A stretch of 64,000 nt of DNA, taken from PFJX01 sp040757575 (GTDB lineage: Bacteria > Pseudomonadota > Gammaproteobacteria > Burkholderiales > Thiobacillaceae). The stretch lies in assembly GCA_040757575.1 (NCBI GenBank), contig JBFLXA010000003.1, forward strand, positions 186,001 through 250,000. Reading direction: 5' to 3'. Under the pieces are notes generated by a model. It ran no database searches. It was not told the DNA's origin and was given only the letters and a program-made list of their open reading frames with translations. Of the stretch, positions 9,367 through 17,743 are shown piece after piece. Every line of letters starts with the position of its first letter. Position 1 is the stretch's first letter. Made by a program: the position numbers and the translations under genes.

Positions 9367-9411
9367 TTGACAGTGCAAACCCACCTCTCTAAGCTGTCGA
9401 ACGTTCGTTCG
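9367..9411 (+). promoter_or_regulatory. Candidate repressor promoter with LexA-type operator GAAC-N4-GTTC
   Basis: A perfect -35 TTGACA (9367-9372) is followed 17 bp later by TAAGCT (9390-9395, weak -10). Directly downstream is CGAAC-GTTC-GTTCG (9398-9411), fitting the GAAC-N4-GTTC operator known for Gram-positive LexA (DinR). It lies at the 5' end of the LexA-like gene and close to the divergent traI start, so it would suit autoregulation and control of both transcripts. If this promoter is used, the repressor would have to be read from a leaderless or alternative start; this conflict is unresolved. Confidence 0.4.
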
Positions 9412-9999
9412 ATTGCTTGCCAGATACCCACCGACCAAGACTACCTGTCCCAGCTCCAGGATTACTACGCTGACCACCGCGCCTTGCCTTCCATGGCCAG
9501 TCTAGGGCAGCTGGTCGGCTTGCGCTCCAAGTCCTCAGCGGCGGCCCTCGCGAACCGACTCAAGCTGGCCGGCTACCTCACCACCACCCCGGACCGCCGC
9601 CTGGCGCCAACCGAGGCTTTCTTCGCCAGGCCCGTGATCGATACCGTGCGGGCCGGCCTTCCGCAGCCGGCCAACGACGCCGGTTTCGATGGTCTGGCCA
9701 TCGACAGCTACCTGGTCGCCCGGCCAAGCCGAACAGTGCTGCTGGTGGTTAAGGGCGACTCCATGGTCGAGGCTGGCCTGATGGAGGGCGACCACATCAT
9801 CGTCGACCGCACCCAGCCAGCCGCCATGGGTGACATCGTGGTCGCCATCGTCGACAACGAATTCACCGTCAAATACCTGGCCAAGGATAAGCGCGGCATC
9901 TTCCTGAGGCCGGGCAACCCGGCCTATCCGCCCATTCGTCCCCAGGGTGAACTGGAGATCTACGGCGTCGTCACCGGTAGCTTTCGAAAGTACCGATGA
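9373..9999 (+). CDS. LexA/UmuD-like (S24) self-cleaving transcriptional repressor
   Basis: 208 aa from the GTG chosen here. The N-terminal domain (DYLSQLQDYYADHRALPSMA to KLAGYL) matches the LexA winged helix. The C-terminal domain is an S24 peptidase with cleavage site Ala94-Gly95 (VRAGLPQP), nucleophile Ser130 (KGDSM) and general base Lys167 (FTVKYLA). Such ICE regulators are inactivated through RecA after DNA damage and so link transfer to the SOS response; that role is inferred. The start is uncertain: the frame stays open upstream to GTG at 9259 and ATG at 9286, but GTG 9373 has a GGA ribosome-site-like stretch and the homologous part begins only after it. Divergent from traI. Confidence 0.83.
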   Translation: MQTHLSKLSNVRSIACQIPTDQDYLSQLQDYYADHRALPSMASLGQLVGLRSKSSAAALANRLKLAGYLTTTPDRRLAPTEAFFARPVIDTVRAGLPQPANDAGFDGLAIDSYLVARPSRTVLLVVKGDSMVEAGLMEGDHIIVDRTQPAAMGDIVVAIVDNEFTVKYLAKDKRGIFLRPGNPAYPPIRPQGELEIYGVVTGSFRKYR

Positions 10000-10077
10000 A
10001 CACGCCTTTCCTGCTACCGGCCGTGTCCTGCTTTCCATGTTCGGTTGCCACAGTGCGGCCTGATGTTCAGCAGGCGG

Positions 10078-10545
10078 TCATGTCTCAATACTGAAGTGAA
10101 TACGCGCGACATCATTCTCAGTGATTATCCCCAACCAGATGCTGACACGGCCGATGATTAAGAAAACCATCTGACGGGGGGATGTACGGACGATTTTCCG
10201 CCAATGCACAAGATCAATGCTGGATGGTGAGGGGTAATCTTCAGGATGTGTATGCCATTCACCAACATAATCCAGTGTCTCGTCGGTTTCATGCCAACGC
10301 TGAACTGCCAACAGCGTGTGATGTTCTGCGCGCCTCACGAAGCCGAACCGGCGGCGCACATCTTCATGGACGGGAAAGGTGGCTTCAGTGATATGCGTGT
10401 GAATCCCACGCCGATACCCCATCAGGATGCCGCCGGATTCCGGTGTTGTGGCCTTGACCTGTCTGAATTCTTCTAGCCGATGCAGCAAGGTTGCCTCGAT
10501 GAGGAGCATCGCGCCCTCCGGCCCAAGCGGCATAGGGCTATACAT
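10078..10545 (-). CDS. cap3: Cap3-like JAB/JAMM isopeptidase of CBASS
   Basis: 155 aa. A JAMM metallopeptidase motif is complete: Glu36 in TPESGG, then HTHP (H98, H100), Ser108 and Asp111 in the order H-x-H-P-x6-S-x2-D. In type II CBASS, Cap3 removes the cyclase from the targets to which Cap2 conjugates it, acting as a deubiquitinase-like antagonist. The ATG chosen overlaps the cap2 stop by 8 bp; an upstream ATG (10587) would add 14 residues and increase the overlap to 50 bp. It is the last gene of the operon. Confidence 0.88.
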   Translation of the reverse strand: MYSPMPLGPEGAMLLIEATLLHRLEEFRQVKATTPESGGILMGYRRGIHTHITEATFPVHEDVRRRFGFVRRAEHHTLLAVQRWHETDETLDYVGEWHTHPEDYPSPSSIDLVHWRKIVRTSPRQMVFLIIGRVSIWLGIITENDVARIHFSIET

Positions 10546-12232
10546 CTTTTGATCCGCACGCTGGGCATGTCTCAAGCCGTCTGACATCCTGGTTTTTCAC
10601 GGTGTATACCTCTGCATTGGCGGATGGCGCCGTTCTGAATCTTGGACTTGGATTACCTGTACTGAGCCAGTCGACCATGACCTCTATGCACAGTGCGGCT
10701 GCTGACATGGGGGCACTAACGGCATAGGGTGTGAACCCACTACAGGCAAGCTGCTTGCGCTGTGGTTCAGCCTTGAGCACAGGAAAGCGTTCCTGCCTAT
10801 AGTTCTTGTGATCAGCCTGGAGCAGACACCGGAAGCAAGCCAACTCTCGTCCTTGAGCCCAGAACGTCTGCACGCACTCACCGTTTCCTCGGATGCGAAC
10901 GTGCAATACCGGAGTATCAATTTCCCGCTCAAGACGCATTGCATTGATCAGCTCACTGATGATTTCCTCGCCAGTTGCATCGATCACCAAGTCAGCTCTG
11001 AATAGATCCCTAAGATCCTGCACATTGGCGACACGGGGGCGTACCTTTGAAAATGGAAATTGGCGCGTCAATTCCGCCGACAATGCCTCGGCCTTCCTCT
11101 TGAACAAGGATGGGTAGCCCAGAGTATGCCGCCCCAGATTTTCGGGCATCATCAAATCGGGATCCACGATATCTAGTTGGCCACAACCGGTACCGGCACC
11201 CAGTCGAATAAGGCCAGGCGCCACGTGCGAGCCAATCGCACCTGCGCCAACCACTACGATCCGCTTGTCCTTCAGAGTCCCATAGGTGAGATTGCGACCG
11301 TGTACAAAATCGGGGCCGAACTCGGTCAATACCAATCGGATGATTCCGCGCGACCCTTCATGTGAATGCAGGTACTGACGGTATAGCTTGGGCTTTTTCT
11401 GGGTGCCAAGACGATGGACTGGGTTGAGGTCGAATCCAAACCCCAACCAGCCCAGCGGGGTATGAACCGCGAACGTCGCCATCTTGTACTGGAGGTATTG
11501 AGGTTCCCGCTCCAAGACACGCTGAATCTGGTGATAGAGAGGCCTGTCCCAAACCCGAAGCCAAGCAAAAAGCTCACTTACGTTGGACGGGATTGCATCA
11601 GGTACCGCAGGGAGTGTGTCCGTACTAAATAGCCAGCATGGGCATTCCGTGCTGGCAGGTGGTTCCGCGCCCAATGCTCGCGCCAGCGCCTCGACTTCCT
11701 CTTTGTGATTCGTGATGACTGCGCGCGCTGCCGTACCAAGAGAAACGAGCCAGTAGTTCGAAGACTTCGATGCTTGGTCAACCGTGCCTATCAACACTGG
11801 CAAGACTGCTTCAGACCCCCCAATGGCCCAGTGCAACAGAAACTCATCCTGGATGTCGTCATAACGATAGTCTGGGTCATGGCGAATTCGATCCAGTACA
11901 TATCGAGCTTGATCCAGACACTGTGCAATGGATTCGGCGGGATCATATCTGTCCAATACCGCGGCGCCCTTGGCAAAATAGCAAAGGTCCCCCTTTGGAT
12001 CGACGTGCGGCGACAACGACGGAAGTACATCCAAGTGATCCAGTACCCGGATCGTCGGGTATTCAAGGAAATCCCAATCCGTGATGGAAATTCTGACCTG
12101 GATGTCACCGCCTTTGCACGCGAGTGCTCCTTCGAAGGATCTGGTTCCGCGACTGTAACCACTGGGTTTGAAACCCCACGACCGCAGGAGTCGCAGCGCC
12201 TCGGCAAGCCCGAATACCGAGACGTGGGTCAT
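10538..12232 (-). CDS. cap2: Cap2-like E2-E1 fusion (ubiquitin-type conjugating enzyme of CBASS)
   Basis: 564 aa. The N-terminal ~1-130 is E2-like with candidate catalytic Cys84 in GDLCYFAKGAAVLDRYDP. A linker leads to a ThiF/E1 domain from ~320: nucleotide loop VVVGAGAIGSH (327-336), VIDATGEE near 417-423, candidate E1 cysteine C497 (LACSGFTPY), and two CxxC pairs (C466/C469 and C556/C559) suited to the structural zinc of E1-type enzymes. In characterised type II CBASS, Cap2 joins the C-terminal glycine of the cyclase to cellular proteins and primes it. The ATG lies 3 bp after the cyclase stop. The sequence here is visibly less GC-rich than the transfer genes around it. Confidence 0.9.
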   Translation of the reverse strand: MTHVSVFGLAEALRLLRSWGFKPSGYSRGTRSFEGALACKGGDIQVRISITDWDFLEYPTIRVLDHLDVLPSLSPHVDPKGDLCYFAKGAAVLDRYDPAESIAQCLDQARYVLDRIRHDPDYRYDDIQDEFLLHWAIGGSEAVLPVLIGTVDQASKSSNYWLVSLGTAARAVITNHKEEVEALARALGAEPPASTECPCWLFSTDTLPAVPDAIPSNVSELFAWLRVWDRPLYHQIQRVLEREPQYLQYKMATFAVHTPLGWLGFGFDLNPVHRLGTQKKPKLYRQYLHSHEGSRGIIRLVLTEFGPDFVHGRNLTYGTLKDKRIVVVGAGAIGSHVAPGLIRLGAGTGCGQLDIVDPDLMMPENLGRHTLGYPSLFKRKAEALSAELTRQFPFSKVRPRVANVQDLRDLFRADLVIDATGEEIISELINAMRLEREIDTPVLHVRIRGNGECVQTFWAQGRELACFRCLLQADHKNYRQERFPVLKAEPQRKQLACSGFTPYAVSAPMSAAALCIEVMVDWLSTGNPSPRFRTAPSANAEVYTVKNQDVRRLETCPACGSKDV

Positions 12233-12235
12233 CCC

Positions 12236-13408
12236 TCAACCGGCGCTGGTTGGTTTCACCACTGGGCGCGATACACGCTCAGCCGCGATCAGGCGAATGG
12301 CGTCCTCGCCCGAATCAGGTTGAACGAGATCAACACGGTTTGGCACCCGTTCACCTAACTGCCCCTGGAGCTGGATGATCGCCAGCGCAGACTGGTGAGA
12401 TGCCTGCATGCGGGCGGATCGGAGAGCCTCCGCAAGCGCGGCGGCCCGTTGCGCCGCGTCCTCTCTGGCCAACGTGTCCAAACGCTTGTTGAAGTCTTCC
12501 GTGCCTTCGGCAATGGCCGGTTCTCGGACTTCGCCTCGCAAGGCTGTGGCCAGCTTCCTGGCAGCCTTTTCCAGAGCGAGATCGTCACGTCCAGCGTGCG
12601 TTTCGAAAGCTTGTGCCACGGCTACCATCAGGCATACAGAGGTCGGTCCGGTTCCGTCCTTCCACTGGTAGTCGCGCCACGCCTTGAGATAGCGGCAAAT
12701 ACGCCTAAGCTGATCGGTGTATTCCAGGACTCGGTCCAGGAACCACCGCGTAATTTCTTCCGGGTCTGATACCTTCCACTCACCCGCGCGCGTAGCCATA
12801 ACGATGTCGACCATATCCTCCCACTGTTGTTGGGAGAACTCAGCATCATCGAAACTTTCGACGAACACATCGCGAGCCCCGTCGCTCATTGCACGCGATA
12901 GAGCGGCCTTTTCCAGAATTTGGGTGAACTCGTCTTCGGGAGCGGCGTAGAGCGGAATGTCGATGTGCGCCCAGGTATTGATCTGCACCCGGATACACGT
13001 CTCCTTGCCGTGATAAAGCGTCCAGCCCTTCTCTTTGCAGAGACCAGACAGTAGCTGCTCCACCAACTCAAAATAGAGCCTCGCCATGGCGCGGGGCGGG
13101 CCGCTTTCCTCCCAAACGGTTATGGGAAGATAGACGCCGAAGTCCCAGTCCATTTCCTGCGGTGGATGACACGCGGGTTGAACGCACGTCTTATAAGACC
13201 ATGACCCCTGGGTCCGGAATCGAGGCGTGACGGCTTTATCCATCCCCAAGACCCTGGTGGTGGCCTCCCGAATTCGTGGACGTAAGTGATCGCGGATCGC
13301 ATCTTTTGCGGCGATCAGCACATCGGTTTGTTCCTGAGTCGGGACGATACGATCCAGGAAGACCTTGTCATCGGTGGTCGTGTAGAAGAGACGGTTGAGC
13401 TTGATCAT
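12236..13408 (-). CDS. CBASS CD-NTase, DncV-like cyclic dinucleotide synthase
   Basis: 390 aa from ATG 13408, chosen over the longer frame (to 13633) because GAGGA stands just before it and the alignable sequence starts there. It follows V. cholerae DncV closely: TPRF-x-TQGS (61-69) with Gly68-Ser69, QEMDWD with metal-binding Asp87 and Asp89, HIDIPLYAAPEDEF with Asp150, and KAWRDYQW. Clade A DncV enzymes make 3'3'-cGAMP, so that product is likely but not shown. The protein ends in Thr-Ser-Ala-Gly; a C-terminal Gly is what Cap2 needs for conjugation. It starts 10 bp after the phospholipase stop and lies 3 bp before cap2. Confidence 0.92.
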   Translation of the reverse strand: MIKLNRLFYTTTDDKVFLDRIVPTQEQTDVLIAAKDAIRDHLRPRIREATTRVLGMDKAVTPRFRTQGSWSYKTCVQPACHPPQEMDWDFGVYLPITVWEESGPPRAMARLYFELVEQLLSGLCKEKGWTLYHGKETCIRVQINTWAHIDIPLYAAPEDEFTQILEKAALSRAMSDGARDVFVESFDDAEFSQQQWEDMVDIVMATRAGEWKVSDPEEITRWFLDRVLEYTDQLRRICRYLKAWRDYQWKDGTGPTSVCLMVAVAQAFETHAGRDDLALEKAARKLATALRGEVREPAIAEGTEDFNKRLDTLAREDAAQRAAALAEALRSARMQASHQSALAIIQLQGQLGERVPNRVDLVQPDSGEDAIRLIAAERVSRPVVKPTSAG

Positions 13409-13418
13409 GGCTGGGTCC

Positions 13419-14423
13419 TCATTTGCTAGCGGACTCGCCATGGAAGAAGACCGGCTCGGAGGGCGAGTGCTCCAAGAGGACGTGAAAAGCTGGGCTGCTG
13501 ATGAAAGTCTTCGACCGTTCTGAAGCCGCACCAAGTAGAACCTCACGTGCATGATGGTCCGCCTTATCGAGCCCAACCGCCTTCGCGCGTTCGTCGGTAA
13601 GGTCATCGTCGAGGTGCACGTAGCGCTCCCCAAGCTGGTGGCGAAGCATGAAATCAGTTAGCACTTCGTTCGCAGATATGGTCAGGCCAAACAGGCGGCG
13701 CGGCATTTTGAGAAGAGATCCTCCACCCCAGTCGAGCACACCGCCTTCTCGGTTCCTGCTGGGATCCACGGTATAACGAGACGACATGGTACCGACCGAC
13801 AACAAACGGACGTCCTCGTTATCCTTTTGGAAGAAGATATGCGCTTCGTGTAAACCAAGAAGCCCCGGTGCGTTGGCGAAAAGGCCGCCGTCGACGTACT
13901 GACAGTTGTTGAAGACATGTCGCGGAAAAAATGCCGGCGCCGCACTGGTGGCCATGGCGACATCAACGATACGGAAATGATGGTCACGCTTGAAATTGTG
14001 GTGATGGGATGTCTTGAACATCACCGGCGCTCCAGTTGAGTAATTCACGCTGGGCACGATGACCGGGTGTTTGCAGGCGCCAAGACATCGTTCACCGAAA
14101 AGCTTGTCATTTACGAGCAAGTTGTTGAGTGCTTCCGGTGAATAGGGCGAGCGCAGGTAACCGAAAAGCGACCAGCGCTTCTTAAAAATCTCTTCACCAT
14201 GGTCGACGAACAAATCCACGATGCGCTGGGCCGGGATTTCTAATGCCAGGGCCAGCGCCAGAATCCCCCCGATAGACGTTCCTGTTATCAGGTCGAAGCG
14301 CGTTCCGATGGGCGCATCGATCTCGTTCTCAATATCGGCAATGATCTTCGCTGCATACAACCCTCTGTATCCACCTCCGGACAACGCTAGAATCTGGAAG
14401 GGGTTGGCACGATCTGTATCCAT
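13419..14423 (-). CDS. capV: CapV-like patatin phospholipase, CBASS effector
   Basis: 334 aa. A patatin-like phospholipase with the oxyanion loop GGGYRG (16-21), nucleophile elbow GTSIGG (Ser50) and catalytic Asp178 in DGG. In CBASS, CapV is switched on by cGAMP and degrades the inner membrane, killing the infected cell before phage release. It is the first gene of the four-gene operon and carries its own promoter upstream. The pairing with a DncV-like cyclase is the same as in V. cholerae El Tor and E. coli systems. Confidence 0.93.
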   Translation of the reverse strand: MDTDRANPFQILALSGGGYRGLYAAKIIADIENEIDAPIGTRFDLITGTSIGGILALALALEIPAQRIVDLFVDHGEEIFKKRWSLFGYLRSPYSPEALNNLLVNDKLFGERCLGACKHPVIVPSVNYSTGAPVMFKTSHHHNFKRDHHFRIVDVAMATSAAPAFFPRHVFNNCQYVDGGLFANAPGLLGLHEAHIFFQKDNEDVRLLSVGTMSSRYTVDPSRNREGGVLDWGGGSLLKMPRRLFGLTISANEVLTDFMLRHQLGERYVHLDDDLTDERAKAVGLDKADHHAREVLLGAASERSKTFISSPAFHVLLEHSPSEPVFFHGESASK

Positions 14424-14478
14424 GGTCTACCTCCCTAACACGGGGGATTGGCACTCAAGCCGGTAGAGTGCTAAACAC

Positions 14479-14506
14479 ACTATACATATGTGTAAATGTT
14501 AGTCAA
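14479..14506 (-). promoter_or_regulatory. Predicted sigma70 promoter of the CBASS operon
   Basis: On the minus strand, -35 TTGACT (14501-14506) and -10 TATAGT (14479-14484) are separated by 16 bp and lie ~55 bp upstream of capV. Two palindromes overlap or adjoin it, ACATATGT (14484-14491) and CTACATGTAG (14511-14520), which could be operator sites. Strongly AT-rich against the local background. Confidence 0.6.
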
Positions 14507-14520
14507 GTAACTACATGTAG

Positions 14521-14977
14521 CGTTATTCCTTCTCGTGGTTTGGTTGGGTGCTAGCTGATCAACCTGCGGCGGTCAACGATATTGCGTTGTTCCCGGATGG
14601 CCCACGGCCTTGCCAGTGAGAGGTAGTCCTGAACGTGGATCAAGGGCAGAAATCAGACCGTGGTAACGAGCTTCCGAATGGAAGCGCCTTGACCGAAAAA
14701 CTGACATGAATACGCCCCCCTTTATCGCCCTTTCCGGTAGGCCCGTAATTCCCTTCAATTTCTGTACCCCTATGTCACCCTTTCGGGCCGAACGCGAGAT
14801 TCTTAGCGATCGGCCCGCCCTTTGGATCGGGCCGTAACACTTGGATGTTGCCTGCCGTCCCTTCTGCCCCTTCCGAAATCGCAGCGTGATCTTCCAATAA
14901 TTCCGTCTCGTTTTTGTACGAATTTCCCGTGGTGCAGGCCTCTATCGTGAGCCCACCCAAACGACAAGAACGACGGG
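14521..14977. other. Intergenic region between the CBASS operon and the transfer operon
   Basis: About 450 bp with no convincing gene. Two short minus-strand frames (14573-14758 and 14775-14960) lack homology I can recognise and good ribosome sites. A 7-bp inverted repeat, CGGCCCG (14811-14817) and CGGGCCG (14828-14834), with a third copy of the arm at 14784-14790, could form alternative hairpins. The promoter of the transfer operon should lie here or in the 3' part, but I cannot point to it. Confidence 0.5.
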
Positions 14978-15427
14978 ATGTACAAGCGCGCCCCTCTTTA
15001 CCTACTACCGATCAGCCTGGCGATCATGGCGGGGAATGCCCGCGCTGTGTGCTGGCATGACGCCGCCAAGTCCTACGGACTGGAACCGCTGGAATTGGGG
15101 GCCATCGCTTGCGTCGAGTCGCGCCTGAATGCCGGCGCCATCAGCCCGGTCGGCGCGCGCGGCGTCATGCAGGTCATGCCTTCCAATGCTCATGCCGTGG
15201 GCATGCATCCGGACCTGCTCTGGGATGCATGCACCAACATCTACATGGGGGCCTTTGTACTGGCGCAGATGAAAGCCAGGTATGGCGATACCTGGGAGGC
15301 GGTCGGCGCTTACAACGCGTCTTGCACGAAGTTGAAGGGCGCCGCCTGCCGCAAGGCTCGTACGCAATACGCCTGGCTGGTCTATCGCGCCCGGCAGCAG
15401 CTTGAGCGGACCGGCAAATGCACCTGA
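14978..15427 (+). CDS. Lytic transglycosylase-like protein (VirB1-type) of the transfer system
   Basis: 149 aa. A signal peptide (LYLLPISLAIMAGNARA) is followed by an SLT-type domain with the catalytic Glu47 in ACVESRLNAGAIS, then GARGVMQVMP and the AYNAS block (VGAYNASC). It would open peptidoglycan locally so that the conjugation apparatus can cross the periplasm. First gene of the plus-strand transfer operon; its stop overlaps the next start. Confidence 0.82.
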   Translation: MYKRAPLYLLPISLAIMAGNARAVCWHDAAKSYGLEPLELGAIACVESRLNAGAISPVGARGVMQVMPSNAHAVGMHPDLLWDACTNIYMGAFVLAQMKARYGDTWEAVGAYNASCTKLKGAACRKARTQYAWLVYRARQQLERTGKCT

Positions 15428-15717
15428 TGGACCGCGGAGACAAATCGGTGAGCCCACCCTCCGGCAAGAAGGTCACGCCGGGCTTTCGGCCCATTCTGGT
15501 TTCCGAAGAGGCCTTCGACCGGCTGAAGAAGCTGCAAAGGCTCGCATACGGTCATGACAACGACCCGAACGGGGTTCGCTTCGATCTCAAGGATGTTGCC
15601 TCGGCCGTCGTGCTGGAGGCCTTGCTGATTGACGGCTTTCCGGCACGGGCCATGGACCGCGCAGCGCGGACCGTTCTCGATTCCTTCCACCACCTCTCCA
15701 AGGAGAACGCAGTATGA
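15427..15717 (+). CDS. Hypothetical small cytoplasmic protein in the transfer operon
   Basis: 96 aa from ATG 15427; an in-frame ATG at 15418 adds three residues. No signal peptide or membrane helix. I do not recognise a family; the segment DLKDVASAVVLEALLIDG is reminiscent of the second half of ribbon-helix-helix proteins, which is weak evidence for DNA binding. It overlaps the transglycosylase stop and ends with TGA inside the ATGA of the pilin-like gene, so it is translated as part of the operon. Confidence 0.6.
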   Translation: MDRGDKSVSPPSGKKVTPGFRPILVSEEAFDRLKKLQRLAYGHDNDPNGVRFDLKDVASAVVLEALLIDGFPARAMDRAARTVLDSFHHLSKENAV

Positions 15718-16085
15718 AGCTCGTCAACGCCACCCTGAGCCGCATGAGCCAGGCCAAGGCCGCCATCGACCGCAATACCACCGCCTGGTACGTCGGCGGT
15801 GTCGTCGGCCTGACCGGTATGGCCAACAACGCCCTGGCCATCAACCTCGACATGAACAACGTCGGCGCCGCCACTGGTCTCGGGCCGGTATCGACCGCGA
15901 TCCAGCAGTTCGCCGACATGAACACCGGTCTGAAGGCCCTGGTGATCATCATCGGTTTCTTGGTGGCCTTGATCGGTCTGGCCGCGCTGCGCAACTTCGC
16001 GCCGGTGCTCGGCTATGTGGGCCTGGCCATCTTCGCGGCCGTCGGCCTCACCGTCGCCTTCGCCATCGCCGGGGCGGTCATCTGA
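15714..16085 (+). CDS. Pilin-like small membrane protein (TraA/VirB2 position)
   Basis: 123 aa, with a leader-like first hydrophobic region (AWYVGGVVGLTGMANNALA) that could be processed after Ala, then two strong hydrophobic segments (LKALVIIIGFLVALIGLAAL and VLGYVGLAIFAAVGLTVAFA). Size and position just before traL fit the major conjugative pilin or a DUF2976-type ICE membrane protein; primary sequence alone does not decide. AAGGAG precedes the start. Confidence 0.68.
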   Translation: MKLVNATLSRMSQAKAAIDRNTTAWYVGGVVGLTGMANNALAINLDMNNVGAATGLGPVSTAIQQFADMNTGLKALVIIIGFLVALIGLAALRNFAPVLGYVGLAIFAAVGLTVAFAIAGAVI

Positions 16086-16088
16086 GCT

Positions 16089-16388
16089 ATGGACGGCAGC
16101 CGCATCCTTCGGCGACTAGACGATCCCTGGAAGCTCGGACTCTGGGAGCTGGACGTCGCCGGGACCTTCGTCTTCTTCCTCTGCCTGGGCTTCATGAAGG
16201 GCACGATGGGGGCGTTCTTCGCCGCCATCGTGGTGGGCTATTTCGTCTGCTCGCGGATCTCCAAGCTGAAAGCGATGCGGCACACCGGGTTCCTCTGGCA
16301 TTTCCTGTTCTGGTGGCTGCCCCAGGAGGCCATGTTCATTCCACGCGACCTCCTGCCACCTTCGCACTACCGCGAGTTGGTCGGTTGA
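16089..16388 (+). CDS. traL: TraL, type IV secretion (VirB3-like) protein
   Basis: 99 aa. N-terminal RRLDDPWKLGLWELD and the C-terminal end PSHYRELVG are the two hallmarks of F-type TraL. Two close hydrophobic segments (residues ~24-48) anchor it in the inner membrane. TraL takes part in pilus assembly at the base of the channel. Spaced 3 bp from the pilin-like gene and followed by traE with a GAGGGGAAGGA ribosome site. Confidence 0.85.
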   Translation: MDGSRILRRLDDPWKLGLWELDVAGTFVFFLCLGFMKGTMGAFFAAIVVGYFVCSRISKLKAMRHTGFLWHFLFWWLPQEAMFIPRDLLPPSHYRELVG

Positions 16389-16404
16389 TCGAGGGGAAGG
16401 AACC

Positions 16405-17022
16405 ATGAAACGCGAAGCCTACGAAGCCGATGTCCAGATGCTCATCCGGCAGAACCGTTTTCTGTGGCTCACCCTCGGGGGCATCGTCACCGCCCTGGTC
16501 CTGGCCTTGCTGGTAGCCTGGGCGGGCATGGGCGCCACACGCACAGTCGTTACCCCGCCGAAGATCGAAAAATCCTTCTGGATCACCGACAACACCGCCT
16601 CCGGCGAATACATCGATCAAATGGCTCAGTGGATTTCCTACCTGACCCTCGACGTCACCCCCGACAACGTCCAGTACAAGTCCGACCTGCTGTTGAAGCT
16701 CGCCCACCCGGACTACCACGGCGCGCTGCAACAGAAATTGCGTGTCAACGCCGAGAAGATCCGGCGCGACAACGCCGCCACGTCCTTCGATATCCGCACC
16801 GTGCGCGCCGCACCGGATGCGCTGGCCGCGGTCCTGACCGGCCAGCTCAAGGTGCTGATCAACGGCACGCCGGTCAAGAACGAAATCCGGCATTACCTGG
16901 CCCGCTTCGACCTTGATGGCGGCAAGGCCCAACTCATCCAGTTCAAGCAGGTGAAAAACGATGACGTCAAAGCCGCTCTCGCGGATGCCGCGCTCGATGA
17001 CGAAACCGACGGCAGTTTCTAG
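16405..17022 (+). CDS. traE: TraE, type IV secretion core (VirB8-like) protein
   Basis: 205 aa. One N-terminal membrane helix (~residues 20-43, LWLTLGGIVTALVLALLVAW) and a periplasmic domain containing VTPPKIEKSFWIT and a Tyr-rich block (SGEYIDQMAQWISYLTLDVTP) as in F-type TraE. TraE bridges inner-membrane parts of the channel. The next gene starts inside its 3' end. Confidence 0.87.
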   Translation: MKREAYEADVQMLIRQNRFLWLTLGGIVTALVLALLVAWAGMGATRTVVTPPKIEKSFWITDNTASGEYIDQMAQWISYLTLDVTPDNVQYKSDLLLKLAHPDYHGALQQKLRVNAEKIRRDNAATSFDIRTVRAAPDALAAVLTGQLKVLINGTPVKNEIRHYLARFDLDGGKAQLIQFKQVKNDDVKAALADAALDDETDGSF

Positions 17023-17743
17023 CGCGCTGGTCCTCGCGGGCCTGTTGTACGTGGCTCCGGTCTGGGCGCTCCAGAAGCTGGAGGTCAAGCCGGACACGAC
17101 AGTGACGGCGCGCATCGCCCTCAAGGAAACGTCCAGGATCAAGGTGGACGGCCTGGCCATCGTGGACGTCTTCGGGTCGGTCTATTCGCCGGACAACACC
17201 GCCGGCGAGTTGATGGTGGCGCCGGATGCCGCGAGCGGCGAGTTGTATGTCATGCCCTCGGTCATGGCCACGCCGGGGAAGCCGATCAACCTCTTCATCA
17301 AGACCGAGAAGGCGACCTACACCCTGTTGCTGACGCCGGTCGACATCCCGAGCGAGACGGTCATCCTGAACGATCGCCTGACCAAGGCGAGCAGTCAGGC
17401 GGGGCCGCCGCCGACCGGCGAGGCGCCGGATTGGCTGCGGCAGATCAAGAACATGATGCTGGTCCTCACCGGGGAGTCGACGCCGCCCGGCTATGTCTCG
17501 GTCCCGGTCGGCAAACCCGTGGGGCTGTGGCAGGAAGCGCGTTTTCTGGAAATGCGCCGGGTCACGCACCGCCGCCTGGCCGGTTCCGTATTCGACCTGA
17601 CCAATGTCTCGGCGGCGCCCATGGCCCTGGACGAACGGGAATTCTTCGACGCGGGCGTGGTGGCGACCGGTATCGCCAAGACCCAATTGGCGCCGAACGA
17701 ATCGACCCGCGTCTATGTGATCCGGGAGAAAACGGGTGAGTAG
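16961..17743 (+). CDS. traK: TraK, outer-membrane core complex (VirB9/secretin-like) protein
   Basis: 260 aa as given; in-frame ATG codons at 16985 and 16997 are alternative starts, and the last would leave a conventional signal peptide (KPTAVSSALVLAGLLYVAPVWA). The mature part carries the beta-rich pattern of TraK (LEVKPDTTVTARIALKE, then VFGSVYSPDN). With TraB and TraV it builds the ring spanning the envelope. It overlaps traE by 26-62 bp depending on the start, and traB by 8 bp. Confidence 0.86.
   Translation: MTSKPLSRMPRSMTKPTAVSSALVLAGLLYVAPVWALQKLEVKPDTTVTARIALKETSRIKVDGLAIVDVFGSVYSPDNTAGELMVAPDAASGELYVMPSVMATPGKPINLFIKTEKATYTLLLTPVDIPSETVILNDRLTKASSQAGPPPTGEAPDWLRQIKNMMLVLTGESTPPGYVSVPVGKPVGLWQEARFLEMRRVTHRRLAGSVFDLTNVSAAPMALDEREFFDAGVVATGIAKTQLAPNESTRVYVIREKTGE

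Noticed and set aside
14573..14960. Two ~60-codon minus-strand frames between CBASS and the transfer operon
   Set aside because: No ribosome site, no family and overlap with inverted repeats; treated as non-coding.
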